This document shows positions 11,647 through 22,781 of a stretch of 64,000 bases of DNA, piece by piece (positions within the stretch are counted from its first letter, which is position 1; each line of letters opens with the position of its first letter). The stretch is taken from contig VZDJ01000046.1 in NCBI GenBank assembly GCA_008694505.1, positions 1,872,648-1,936,647 on the forward strand, in the 5' to 3' direction. The notes under the pieces were generated by a model that saw only the letters and a program-made list of their open reading frames with translations, searched no databases and had not been told where the DNA came from. The translations under genes and the position numbers were made by a program. Origin of the DNA: Cyanoderma ruficeps (Eukaryota > Chordata > Aves > Passeriformes > Timaliidae).

Positions 11647-12073
11647 TGTAGCAGATTTTCTGAGAGAAAGAAGGCACGATCTGTACTTAGAATGGATATT
11701 GAACTACTCAGCTGAGGCCTGCCTGGCTGAGGCTTGGCCTTGCAGGCCCTGAGGCCTTGAAGCTGTAGCGCAAGAGAAATTAGATGTTAAAGTAGTAATG
11801 TGAGATAGTATGTTTTCTAGAGGTCACTGAGAGCAATTATTAGTGAGCACGTTTAGCCGCCTTAAGAAGAAGATAAACAATGTGTATTTACATTCCTTTT
11901 TATGCTGTGTGCCAATGGAAAAGCTACTGAAATTGTAAACTATCTAGAAATGCATATAAGCAGCCATTTTAGATGAAATAAACGGAGAACGTGTGATTGA
12001 TCTAACGTGTGATTGGTTAGATCTGCGTAACTCTTAGCTCAACCTCTCCTTATCTTAAAGCCTCCCTGCAACA
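11647..12073 (+). mobile_element. Solo LTR (family B, copy 1), 6-bp target duplication
   Basis: The element begins TGTAGCAG at 11647 and ends CAACA at 12073, with a TATA-like gcatataagcag near 11952 and a poly(A) signal gaaataaacgg near 11976. It is flanked by GTAGCT (11641-11646) and GCAGCT (12074-12079), a 6-bp duplication with one transition. A second copy at 52893-53373 shares the same ends. A 6-bp duplication fits ERVK/beta- or alpha-like retroviruses. No internal viral region is present, so this is a solo LTR. A repeated acgtgtgatt motif lies near 11991 and 12004. Confidence 0.85.
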
Positions 12074-12079
12074 GCAGCT

Positions 12080-14256
12080 CTTGCAGGTGAACCTGGCATC
12101 AATCCCGATTTCCCAGATCTGTCACACACCCCCAGTACTGCCACATCCCAGCTCCCAGCTGAGGGCCAGGGAGATCAGATGTAGGAATGCACCCCCTCAC
12201 CCGAGCAGGTGTTTCCAAATAAGGAAAAGGGGTCTCAGTTTTACCCCTGACTTTTAAGGAGAAGCACCAGAACTTTCTGTTCTTCCCTTATTGCAGTTGA
12301 CCCAGTGCCAGCACAGGGGCAGTGGTTGGGCTTTAGAAAGGTTTCTCTAAACCTGTAGCTGTTTCTATTGGCAACAAGCCTAATTATTCCTCCTTAATCG
12401 TTGTATACTTAAGAAGGAGCACAGAGGTACTCAAGTGCCCTTTTGGACTGTGCAAGAATTCTCTCTACACTGTGTTCGACTTCTATTTCTTTTGTTTGAT
12501 ACTGTTTGTTATTTTTGTCACCTTTTCTTTTAATTCTTTTATTTTAAAACCTTTTTTTTTTACAAAGGACATCTGCAGAAGTGGTCTCACTATTATTTTA
12601 AGCCATTTCTCTGCGAGGGCTGGCCCCTCAGAGGTGATGGACCTTGGTGGGGTTTGTCACATCTGACCCCACGCAAGATTCCATCAGTCAGAACCCCTCA
12701 GACAACACTGACACCCAGCACAACGGGGTGGAGCAAAACCTTCACACCAGATCATCCAAAGCATCACTGAGTGAATAGGGAGGTGGGACCTGGTTGCTTT
12801 GGGGATTAAAATTTTCCATCAGTGATTGCAGTGACTATTAATTAGTTAGTAGCTTCTGTTTCACTTTTAAATAGCCCTGCATGAGGGTTTATCCAGTAAG
12901 TCAGTATACACAATCCACAGAGAGAGAAAAAGATCTTCACTTAACCTGAACGTCTTAAACCTACACCAGGATTTAATCTGAGCCATAACTTTGCTCAGCC
13001 ATGGGTTTCAGCTGCGGATTTTTTACTCCACACTGATCAATGTAATGAGGAACCTCATTTCATTTGCATTCTCCTGGGTAAATGCTGCCTCAGAAGGAAG
13101 CTTTCACTTCCAGCAATAATCTTTTCAAGCCCTCCAGGTAGATACAGGATAGGGTGGAGCTTAGATAATGTTTAATAGAAAAGTCACATCACTGGCAAGG
13201 TATCAAAGCAGCACCTGCCTTTGTTAAAACCAACCTTGACAAATGCTTTAAAGTTGTTCCTTTCAGTGACAGGCTGACAACAGCCCCAGCCATAAAGAGC
13301 AGAAAATCTCCTAGCAGATCTTCAGTTCCACACTCAGCCAAAGGGTTCATATTTTCTATTCTCCATGGTTCTGGGGTTCTGTTCTGACACTATTGATGTT
13401 TTCAGCCAGGCCAAGTAATTGCTCCTGAATCCACAGGGGTCCTCCCTTCTCGGGCTGTCTCAATTCACTCAGGTTAGCTCGATTTAGCAGCTGGGGTCAG
13501 GCTGTTTCTACAGACAAAGGACAGGTGAGCTGAGGGCATGAGCACTTTCTCTTTGTTGGAGGGGTTGCTGCTTTTTTCCTTCCAAGCATTTTTCGTGCTC
13601 TGTGCCCTTTCTGAATCCTCACGTAGTTTGGCTGGGGACTGATTTTCAATCTTCCTCTCAAATTAAATAAGTGTTGCTATAAATAAGGACCTGAGAGCCA
13701 TCCCTGTTTGGCTGTTTATGACCTCTCACCCTAGAGGAGTTTCTCACAATGCTTTCCCTCTTTCTTGTGGAAGCCAGTCCTCTGTGCCTCCATGACTCCT
13801 TTCCCAGCCCATTTTACTCATGAATCAGAAAGACTGAAAAGGTTTTATTTCTCTTCTTTGTATTTGCTTCATGGCTTGAAGTTTCTTATCAGGAGGAGGA
13901 CGGGATGTGGCAGCAGGCCTTGTTGTGGTGTCTTTTCCTTCCCTGTCAACTTAGACGTTCATGTAGAGTGTTCACATTGCCCAGAGAACTCAGCCCATTC
14001 AGGATCTCATTTTTATAAGCATAGGATTCACCTAGAGAGGGGTAAGAGTGAGATAAACCCTCCCAACCCTCTCCTTACAGTTTTCTAAGTTGGCAGATGT
14101 TGCCTAACTCACTCAACCTTTTGTTTGTACTTCAATTTAAGGTTTCTAGTCTGGTAATTTATAAAAGGGACATGAAGGGCAGATATAGAGTACTTGGGGA
14201 GACACCAGGGATTCAGAAAGTTGCAAGAGATTTACTCTTTTGGTAAACTTTCTTTC
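12080..14256. other. Unique sequence, no gene recognised
   Basis: No gene or repeat was recognised. A T-rich run occurs near 12488-12562. The open frame at 13765-14088 (107 codons) shows no domain and no supporting context. Confidence 0.55.
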
Positions 14257-14500
14257 ACAGAATCACAGAAACATGGAATTGTTTGGGGTGGAAGGGATCT
14301 TAAAGCTCATCCAGTTCCATCCCCTGCCACAGTAAGGGACACCTTCCACTATCGGTTGCTCCAAGCCCTGTCCAACCTGGCCTTGGACACTTCCAGGGAT
14401 CCAGGGGCAGCCACAGCTTCTCTGGGCCAGGGCCTCACCACCCTCACAAGGAAGAATCTCTTCCTGATATCCAATCTTAAACCATCTCTCTTTCACGTTG
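14257..14500 (-). mobile_element. CR1 LINE 3' end, antisense
   Basis: The sequence opens with acagaatcacagaaacatgg and continues with the antisense CR1 3' UTR ('ccactatcggttgctccaag', 'cttggacacttccagggatcc', 'caccaccctcacaaggaaga'). It ends near 14500 before the usual tttaaagccattt segment. Small internal deletions are visible relative to the other copies. Confidence 0.92.
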
Positions 14501-14817
14501 CCTTTTTTCCCCCTATTTTATCACTCAAGGCTCATGCTGTTTTTGGCCAAGTTTTAAATGATCAGCTTTAGTTACTTCACTGACTGAGCTTTTCTACAAA
14601 AAACCTGCAGAATTACAAGGTTGTCCTTTCACAAGTGCTCACCCAAAGGTTTGATTTACCCAGTTCAGCTCGTTCTCACTCCCTTCACAAGTGTTTTAAT
14701 GAGGCAGTGGCAGGGAAAACTGCTTACATAACAAATTGTATAACAAATCTTATCTTTGCCTCAGAAAAGTTGGGTCACAGCAACCATCTGGGAAATAAAA
14801 GCCTGAATCATCTGCCA

Positions 14818-14884
14818 CGCATACACACACACACATATATATATGTATTTATATATATATAAAAATATACGTGTGTGCACATTT
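14818..14884. repeat. Compound CA/TA/TG microsatellite, imperfect palindrome
   Basis: An (AC)n run passes into two (AT)n runs and then into tacgtgtgtgcaca. The left CA arm and the right TG arm are reverse complements with AT-rich DNA between them, so the strand can fold on itself. Such sequences are prone to slippage and cruciform extrusion. Confidence 0.85.
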
Positions 14885-15144
14885 GACTCGTACATGAATC
14901 ACACCCAAAGCTCTACTAAAAATGCCACGCCAGCTGAAATCTTCCTCCAAAGCTGTTATTTCTGAATGAAAGCTGTCCCTCTTCAATGGATGATGCATTT
15001 GAGCCGCTATAGATATGCAAAGACTTTTTTTTTTGCTCCGTGGAGAATCTTTCAGCACTCGGCAAAGCTTTAACTACTCATCTCCTGTGCTGCTTCAGCA
15101 CATGACTCAGAGGAGGTGTCACCAGGACCAGTGGAAGGGAAAAT

Positions 15145-15160
15145 GGGGGGGGGGGGGGGG
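15145..15160 (+). repeat. G16 homopolymer
   Basis: A run of 16 consecutive G on the plus strand in otherwise mixed sequence. It can form G-quadruplex structures and is a common place for length errors in sequencing. Confidence 0.95.
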
Positions 15161-15509
15161 AAGTGTTACTTTGATGAAGAGACAGATTCCTGCCCGTTCT
15201 CCTGGATTTGGGAAAGATCTGTGATGTCGTTAAGCTTTGGAGGGCAGGACACAATGCACCAAAATGTGACAATTATAAATTCTGTCACTACCACTGTACA
15301 TAATTTCTCAGGACTTTGAGACAAACACCCATTTCCCAGACAAAAACGAGGCATAAATGAGTCCTCAAACAGAGAAGTCTTGGCTAAATCATGATCCAAC
15401 TGATGCTTTAAGTTGTAGCTTTCATGTGTTTCAGACTCTGTGCTGCCCAGGGGTGCAGCTCTGAGCTCCCATCCAGTGTCACTCAGCTCTCTGCACACAC
15501 CAGGGACAC

Positions 15510-15860
15510 AAAACAAATCCTTTTCCTGCTGCACACCAAGGACAACTGGGACAAGTTTGCAGGCCCAAAAGCACCAACAACAGTGGCTGGAGGGAGAGAA
15601 CAAGAAGGATGGGACTGCACCACCTGGAGCTGGGATTGGACAATTCAACCCCAAGATGCAAATGGACCAAAACTTGTCGAAGTGTGAGACCTTGAGGCCG
15701 GGGTCCATTTTGTGACCATTTTGGGTCCACCTTGGGTGTAGCCCTGGCCAGGCTCTTGTCCTGCCCAAGGTGTGTCCTTAGAGGCCTTTCAGTAATTATC
15801 TACTTTATTCTCCAGCTCTGTCCACTTTCTGTTTCAGGTCAGCCTTCCCAAGACATCACA
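15510..15860 (+). mobile_element. LTR-like repeat (family C, copy 1)
   Basis: From at least 15541 this aligns by eye with 59688-60027: 'gcccaaaagcaccaacaac', 'gtggctggaggga', 'gggtgtagccctggccagg', 'cagctctgtcca' and the shared end 'catcaca'. The region near the 3' end has a T/A-rich poly(A)-like context followed by 'ttctccagctctgtcc', as in an R-U5 boundary. No target duplication could be found, so the class is unknown and the left edge is approximate. Confidence 0.75.
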
Positions 15861-18010
15861 ACCCAGGAGGCTCCTTTTGAGTTAAAGTGAAGTGTAACTC
15901 AGGCTGTTTTTATGGGTGTGAGATGTGTGCACCACCAGAGTGCCCATCAAAACATATTTAACATGACCCAGGTGTGGGTACACACTTGTATTCCTTTCAA
16001 ATTAATCAAAAAACCCTCCCATGATTTAATATTTATAGCAACTACTGTCTTAAAAACTGAATGGTGTCTGCTGAAGGGTGCAGATGGTATTTGGGTTGAC
16101 CTCGAGACTGTCAGGACATGTTGCCCTGTCATTTTCATTGTTCTGTTTTTGGAATAAATTTGAAGTGAGTCTCTGTATGAGTTGATATTCTTGCTCTGCG
16201 AGGTTATGGTTGTTTTTGATCTGTTTGTTAAGATGCCTCTCCTCAGATTTCCTGTTTAATGGAACTGTAGCCTAAGGGTGTAAATGATAAAGTATCATTT
16301 GGATTACAAACCTTACACGTGGTGTACAGTATTTCATGTATTTAATTAATATAATATTGAATAACTACCTTACAGGAGTAGGAAAAGATAATATCACTAA
16401 TACGGAGACATGAAATATCGTGAATAGTAAAAACCACCTGGAATTGCCAATAAAAGCAGGAGCAGTGGTGAATCAGGAAATGACAACTTTCTCTACAATT
16501 AATTCAGAAATGTTGATAAAAGGTTTTTCAAGGAAAACGTGAATATCTGTGTAAAATTGTGAACTATCAGTTCAGAGCTTTCTTCAAATCTACAAATCTA
16601 CAATTTGTATCAATACAAACATTTCCTCTGAGAGCAACATGAGAGGGATCAAAGCATTTGTATGCAAAACTCTTTCTTGGGAAAATTGTCATACTTTCCT
16701 TATGTGATCCATTTTCACTTTATGGAAACCCTTACCCTTTGTGCTCTGTTCACTATGGATTCTTTCCTACCAAAAGCTTGGGCCAAACAACTGTTAAAAG
16801 GGCTGTCAGAGAAAATAATTATTGCTGAATTAGAGAGGAGGACATTATTTAGTTAAAAAATTATATAAAATTTGGGAAGTGATGATATAAATAAAAAACT
16901 ATTTCTCCCAATGGGTGACACTGGCAGTGGGATCCTGCTGAGCGCTCTGCTATAACCCGGGATGGCCAAAATGTGTGTAACTGATTTAGAACAGGGAAGG
17001 GTGAATGGCGCCGTGACATTTTACTGATGACAGTGTTTGATTGAGTAAAGAACAAGTACTGCTGAGGGGATTAGAGAAAGGCATTTTGATACCAGTCGGC
17101 TTTTGATTGAGTAGGAGATGACAAAAATACAGCGCAAATAAAAACCTCTGAAATCGAAATTTGAGAATCATAAGGAAAGTAATGGAGAACAAAATGAAAG
17201 TATCAGCATGGTGCTGATTCATGGACCTTGGGATGTTAAGTTCTGATTTTTCACCTTCGTGATTCATGGTTTATGAAAAGCAAGAATACAGGATAACATC
17301 ATAATAAGGAAATCCTTGATTAACTTTGCGAGGAATGAAAGCTATTTACAATTACCTCCTTGGGCCATATAAAATGTGAGAAATTATTTATTTCTGTTTC
17401 AGTGCATAATCCTGTGAAAAAGTTAATGTTTTTAATCAATGTGGGTTTATTAAACAGCTTCCTGTTTCCTTCAGCATTAATAATGTAAGATGTGTAGATG
17501 ATTTTATCACTACAAATTCATAAAAAAAATTACATATGTCATCGTGTACTTAACTGTAACCTCCTTACAAGGGAAAGAGCCTAACACCCAAAATATCTTC
17601 TCCAAACATTGCTGCCTTTTGCATTTTTGGCAATATTCCCAGCAAAAATAGAGGGTTGGAAGAACCTGGATATAATACCCCAAAATGATTGCCTGGAGTT
17701 CTACCAAGTTTTCTCTCATTAGCAATAGACTCTGTGGCTTTAACCAACAAGAAAAAAAAAATCTAAATCTGGTGTTAGGAAGATTTTGAAAAATCCTGGG
17801 CAATGGTAAATGAATGGTTGCTGCTCTAGGTGGAGAAAGTGGAAATCTCCCAGGATTTGTTTTAATTTATGACCTATTGTCGAAGCAAAGCCATCAGTAC
17901 AGAAGTTTGCATCAAGGTTAACTAAATTTGTCTCGTATGATTCAAGTATTGGGCATTTTGCATTGATACACATCTGCATCCTGTTCCAGACAGGAAGAAA
18001 ATGAAGAAAC
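15861..18010. other. Unique AT-rich sequence, no gene recognised
   Basis: No gene or interspersed repeat recognised in about 2.1 kb. The stretch 16270-16450 is especially AT-rich, and a ggaataaatt occurs near 16150 without any gene context. Confidence 0.55.
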
Positions 18011-18402
18011 AGGCTGGGAGAGCTGGGGGAGTTCACCTGGAGAGGAGAAAGTCCAGGCAGAGCTCAGAGCCCCTTCCAGGGCCTGAAGGGACTCCAGGAG
18101 AGCTGGAGAGAGACTTGAAACAAGGATCTGGAGTGACAGGACAAGGGAGAATGGCTTCAAACTGAAAAGGTGAACTTGGTTTAGAGTTTAGGAAGAAATT
18201 CTTCTCTGTGAGGGTGGTGAGACCCTGGCACAGGGTTCCCCAAGAAGCTGTGGCTGTCTCTGGATCCCTGGAAGTGTTCAAGGTCAGGCTGGACAGGGCT
18301 TGGAGCAACTTGGGATAGTGGAAGGTGTCCATACTCGCGGCAGGGGATGGAACTGGGTGGACTTTAAGATCCCTTCCAACTCAAACCATTCATGATTCTA
18401 TG
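18011..18402 (+). mobile_element. CR1 LINE 3' end, sense
   Basis: About 390 bp of sense CR1: 'gagctgggggagttcacctgg' through 'aggaagaaattcttctctgt', 'tctggatccctggaagtg', 'ggatggaactgggtgg' and the terminus 'accattcatgattctatga'. It is one of the longer copies in the window and moderately diverged. Minus-strand open frames over it are antisense artefacts. Confidence 0.94.
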
Positions 18403-19440
18403 AAAAAACAGCTCCTCATAAGCTACTTACAAACATTTTCTGTGCCCTAATTCATTAGAACATGTGTGGCTTCTACCTGAATGAATATTTGCAAGATACA
18501 GTAAAAAACTCTCATCCTCAGGCATGCTGTAAGAACTTGCCATTTGAGGGGGAGACTGTACAGGCAGAACCGTTTGAAACTGAAAATGAATTGTGATATT
18601 GGCCATGGGATTCCAGTATGGATCACTCAAAACCAAAATGGACAGATACTCCTTTTCTCCTGGTAAGGAGGAGAGGAATGAGAGGAAAAGGGAGAGAGGA
18701 AGAGATTTCCCCCCCCGCCATTAAGTAGTTGGAATTATAATGTTTTTTACATTGCTTTTCTACTCTTTCAGTCCTTTAAATGCAAATGTCAGAAACATCA
18801 TCACTGGGGCATATGACACAGGAAAAAGATTGACTTACAGCTAGGCAAGAGTCCCCAGTAGCATCCTGCCAAATATGTGCACTTTAAATTAAAGGATTTT
18901 CTTCTTCTCCTCAGTAGACTTGGGATATTTTTGACTCCCATTTAATTTCCATTCAGGCTGCAATTCATATGTATACATACAAAAGGTATGCAGAAAGGAA
19001 AAAAAAATTAAAAAATAACTAAAAAATAATATAAAATGATAATTAAAAAAAAAAACCAAAAAAATAACAGCAATTTTGAAGTGACTTCTACCAAAATTTT
19101 CTTATGTAACCAAAGTTTTTTTCGCTCCATTCTTGTTACCACTTCTGAAGCCTCAGATGAACAAGTCCCTGGGCAGCATGTTCCCAGACCCTACCATCAA
19201 AGCCAGCCCCACACCACGTAGCAGGATGTCTCAACACACGTTCCAGCAGGCAGCAGGCCATGGAACGCTTCTACATGTGAGGAAAAAAGAGAAGTTAACT
19301 TTGCCCAGCGTGGTAATGGGGCACACAATGGTTATTTACAAAGTGTGGGATTTATTGATAGCGTTTAGCAAGGGTTTTGCCTTCAGCGTGTAATGATCGT
19401 AGAATGGTACTGTAAAGATATAACCTCTAATTATTTAAAA
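18403..19440. other. Unique sequence, A-rich near 19.0 kb
   Basis: No gene recognised. A C7 run occurs near 18710 and an A-rich stretch at about 18998-19065. The rest is unique AT-rich DNA. Confidence 0.55.
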
Positions 19441-19508
19441 CACTGGCAGCCCAATTTATTTATTTTCAGCTGTGGAGATACTGAAGTTGGAGTCCGGGGC
19501 CTTTCAGA

Positions 19509-19597
19509 GTTGCCATGGCAACCGGACACTTTGATGGGTGATTACAGTGGTACCATTTTGGCATCAGGCATGAACTTTGATTGCTATGGCAACGTCA
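19509..19597. promoter_or_regulatory. Candidate RFX X-box module with adjacent CRE half-site
   Basis: A perfect 14-bp palindrome GTTGCCATGGCAAC lies at 19509-19522. This is the textbook full RFX X-box (two GTTGCC half-sites). A second site ATTGCTATGGCAAC at 19580-19593 matches 12 of 14 positions and runs directly into CGTCA, a CRE half-site (TGACG on minus). RFX factors bind such sites in ciliary-gene promoters and enhancers, and RFX plus CREB-type cooperation is known at X/X2 boxes. Function at this locus is inference. Confidence 0.65.
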
Positions 19598-20671
19598 CAG
19601 CCATAACTTCTATTTCATTCAGCTCATACTTTGTTCCCAAGGAGCCTCTTTGCTCGCTGCTTGTGAGGAAGCTGAGAACTGTGTCAGCTGCATCAGAGAG
19701 GAGCTGTTAGGAGCAACACGAAATGGGCTTTCCCAGCCTAAAGAATACTTCACATCAAGGAACGATTCACTCAGTGCTCTCATTATCCTCGGGAAGGAGC
19801 TGAGCCTCTTGGCTGATGTAAATGGAGGTGGCTCCATTAAGGGCAGCAAAGGCTCTTGAATCCAAATTGGGCACCAGGGAAAAACCCACATTTCTCTGGT
19901 TGAATATGCATTGCTAGAGGTGGAGAATCCCCCTTGTCTAGTTTGGCATTCAAACAGTGAAAGAAAAGGAAATGGTGCGGATGACAGAGATCAGAGGAAG
20001 AGAGGAATATTAAAAAACAAAATAGCAAATAAACAACAACAACAACAACAACAACAAACCTCTGGAAAACATGTTTACCAGGCAGTTTAGCTTTTTGAAA
20101 TTCATATCAGCTTGGAGATGAAAAACAGATTTGTCAATATTTATGGCGTTTTAGCATGAAAAAACCCATGCAGGCTTCTCTAGGTACTAGTGACAGGACA
20201 TTCACCTGAACTGTAACTGTGGGAATAATAGAAATATTCTGAAAGGCAGTTACTTCTTATAGGCAACATGGAAGTGAAGGCTTTTTATGATTCATACAGA
20301 ACAAGCATTTCTTCATATAAATTCTTGTTAAACTCTTATTCTTCACCAATGGATGTTCCAGAGGCCAAACACTCTCACGTACAGAAAACTCTGACGAAAT
20401 TTAATATGGCAAAATGCATTGAGGTTTATTGATATAATGACAGAAATTCCTTTCAGGAGGTCTCGGAATTGGAATTCACTGGAGACTGGGAGAACACAGC
20501 AGGGTGATATCACTGCACAGCTGAGCTTCTCCTGAACTCTGCCATGAACAAGCACCAGTGCAAGTGAGATGCTGATCTTGGTGAGATTGAGTCTGGCTGC
20601 TCGTGGCCATCCTCATGCTCTTAGACTCACTAGTCTGTGAAAGGGTAAATAGATAAATAAGGGTGTCTTGA
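19598..20671. other. Unique sequence, no gene recognised
   Basis: No gene recognised. An (AAC)n microsatellite lies at 20032-20058. Open frames around 19581-19891 on both strands have no recognisable domain. Confidence 0.55.
20032..20058 (+). repeat. (AAC)9 microsatellite
   Basis: Nine uninterrupted AAC units between aaat and aaacctctgg. Confidence 0.95.
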
Positions 20672-21240
20672 AAAAATGACAGAATGCTTTGGAGGGACCC
20701 AAGTCAATCTCATCCCAACTCCCCTGCCATGGACAGGGACACCTTTCACAAGATGAGTTTGCTCAGAGCTCCATCCGACCTGGCCTTGTACACTTCCAGA
20801 GATGGGAATATCCACAGCTTCTCAGGACAACCTGTTCCAGTGTTTCACCACTCTTATAGTTAAAAAAAAAAAAAAACAAAAAAACCAAAACCAAAAAACC
20901 CTTCATTATGTCAAAGGTAAACCTACCTTATTTCAGTTTAAAACCATTTCTCCTTGTCTTGTCACTGTGGGTTGTGGTAAAAAAAAATCTCTGTCCTCCT
21001 TAAAAGCTCCCCTTCACTTACTGAATCTCTGGAATAAAGTTTCCCCAGAGTTTTCCATTATTCAGGATGGACAACCCCAATTCTCTCAGTTTCCCATCAC
21101 AGCAGAGGTGCTCCAGCTCTCTGAACATCTTTGTGGCCCATTTCAGGATCTGCTCAGACGGTTCCACATCTTTCTTGTACTGGGGACCCCAGAACTGGAT
21201 GTAGAGTCAACATCCAGAATTTGGTGCTTAAGGAAGATCT
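20672..21240 (-). mobile_element. CR1 LINE, long antisense copy, older subfamily
   Basis: Antisense CR1 3' part. It runs from the 'gacagaatgctttggaggga' terminus through 'cttgtacacttccagagatgg' and 'cctgttccagtgtttcacc' to 'ggaccccagaactgga'. It reaches further into the element than most copies here. The 'ccagtgtttcaccact' and 'accccagaactggatg' wording belongs to a different CR1 lineage from the 'gccagggcctcaccacc' copies. An A-rich expansion (aaaaaccaaaacc) interrupts it near 20863-20900. Confidence 0.9.
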
Positions 21241-21980
21241 GCATGCTGTGAGGCACAGGTGACAACCTGTAAATCCTGGAGGTACCACATCTCACAACCA
21301 GTCCTAATCCTGACATCTGTCCTGCTGCATTAAGTAAATACACTGACACACTGATTTTGCTAAAAAAAAAATCAAGCACAAAAAATGATGAGTTGGAATA
21401 ATTATGAAGCTTAAAATTCTGCTCAGACTTTCTTAATTTATTACATCAATTCCAGTTTGCACTGCTCAGAAAGAGCTGTCTAAATTCATCAGCAAAGAGT
21501 AGGACTTGCCATGTGTTGCAAAAGAGAAAAATACATGATAATATGAGATAACAGGCTTAATAATATTACTCATCTGTATCTCAGTGTGGTTATTTCTAGA
21601 ACTGAACTCACCTCTCCCTGGTGCAGGTATGTGAATAAACTCTACCTCTATCTAAATAAATAAAGAGATGGCAGCACTGTGTGGGCTGCAGTAAAGGATT
21701 ATTCATCTATCACACAAGATCTGGCAGATGCTTTGGAGCATTAGTTCCACCTGTGTATTTTAGCATCCAAAACTTTAATGTTTACACGGCAACAGGATTT
21801 AATCTGTTCTGCTCAGCTCGTACTCCAGAGTCTGACACCAACACCTAAAGTGATCTGGAGATGTGAAGCTCCTCGTAAGTGTTAAAGGTCGTCACTGCAA
21901 CCTGAAATGTGCTGGGCTGAAATATTTAGTGTTGGGATATTGAGGGAGATGGGACCACTGGGAGATGATGAAGGCACAGA
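21241..21980. other. Unique sequence, no gene recognised
   Basis: No gene or repeat recognised apart from short A runs such as 21362-21370. Confidence 0.55.
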
Positions 21981-22175
21981 CAGGGTCACCACAGGATGAA
22001 GCAGCAGAGTTCAGGGGAAACTTCTTCCTTCCTCTTTTATTCAAAATCTGACTCCATTTATATACATTTGTACAAAGGTCAAGAGATTGGCTACACAGGT
22101 TGCCACCTCTTTAACCTGGGTGGTGGGCATCACCATCAATCACATTTCTCCTCCCAGAGGAGAAATATGTAAACA
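21981..22175 (-). mobile_element. Short LTR plus primer-binding-site-like sequence (family H, copy 1)
   Basis: On the minus strand the LTR starts TGTTTACATATTTC (at 22175). It carries a TATA box (tgtatataaatgg) and a poly(A) signal (gaataaaag), and ends near 21997. A few bases further on (21991-21981) it reads TGGTGACCCTG, close to the tRNA-Trp type primer-binding site used by avian alpharetrovirus-like elements. The U3 text 'tgatggtgatg', 'caggtt' and 'cctgtgtagccaatc' is shared with 38178-38395. No coding region follows, so this is a truncated provirus end. A 9-bp perfect stem (arms 22144-22152 and 22158-22166) lies at its start. Confidence 0.75.
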
Positions 22176-22209
22176 TTCTAAAAATACACGTTGTTTACAT
22201 GAAGCTGCA

Positions 22210-22781
22210 TGAAAATCTGCAGTACAAAGTTACAAGCACTCAAAAACAAGAAAACTCGAGGCGACAAGACATTTTAAAACATGATTTATTGCTAATATCT
22301 TCTACAGTCTCATGAAGGAGTGAGAATATGTTCACCCCGTAGGTCAGAAGTCCGTGGTCAGTGGTCATCAGTGGTCACCAGATCTACAGCTACAAGGCCT
22401 TTTAAAGGTTTATTAGCCAAATAACTACTGCCACAAAGAATGTTTCTACTTTCACACCAATAGTTGTTTAATTTGTATCACACATTTTTGCTGCTGTGCG
22501 GACTTTCTTAACCAATGAAATAATAACACACAAACCTACTTGCTACACCTTAAAACTTCTTACTATTTTTGTAATTAAATCTATAGCTCTACTTTAAACT
22601 CTAAAAAATTCCACTACCTAGCTTAACGTGTTTCTGCTTAAACTACAAATCCACATTCTTGCTTATGGTCTCTCAATCCAGAAGCCTTTCCCAAGGTCTC
22701 AGGTCAAACCCTGTATTCACTTCTGTGTTTGGGCCTGCAAGCAAAAGGTTTTGAGAATTTTCTGTGCCTGGATTTCCCACA
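22210..22781 (-). mobile_element. LTR (family E, copy 1)
   Basis: Read on minus, the element starts TGTGGGAAATCCAGG at 22781. It shares the order of motifs with 49709-50286: 'gacctgag', 'ggaaaggcttc', 'aaaaggccttgtag', an AATAAA-type signal and CTCGAG near the 3' end. Identity is low and the left edge is uncertain by tens of bases because it abuts the short LTR at 22175. No clear target duplication. No coding sequence is seen. Confidence 0.65.

Larger units (their letters stand above)
14501..15509. other. Unique sequence with simple repeats
   Basis: Contains the CA/TA/TG palindromic microsatellite (14818-14884) and a G16 run (15145-15160), listed separately. Open frames of up to about 200 codons on the minus strand cross the G run and the LTR to the right, and have no recognisable domain. 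Confidence 0.55.

Noticed and set aside
21981..22781. One full provirus on minus between the two LTRs at 22.0-22.8 kb
   Set aside because: The two LTRs belong to different families and only tens of bases separate them, so they are separate insertions.
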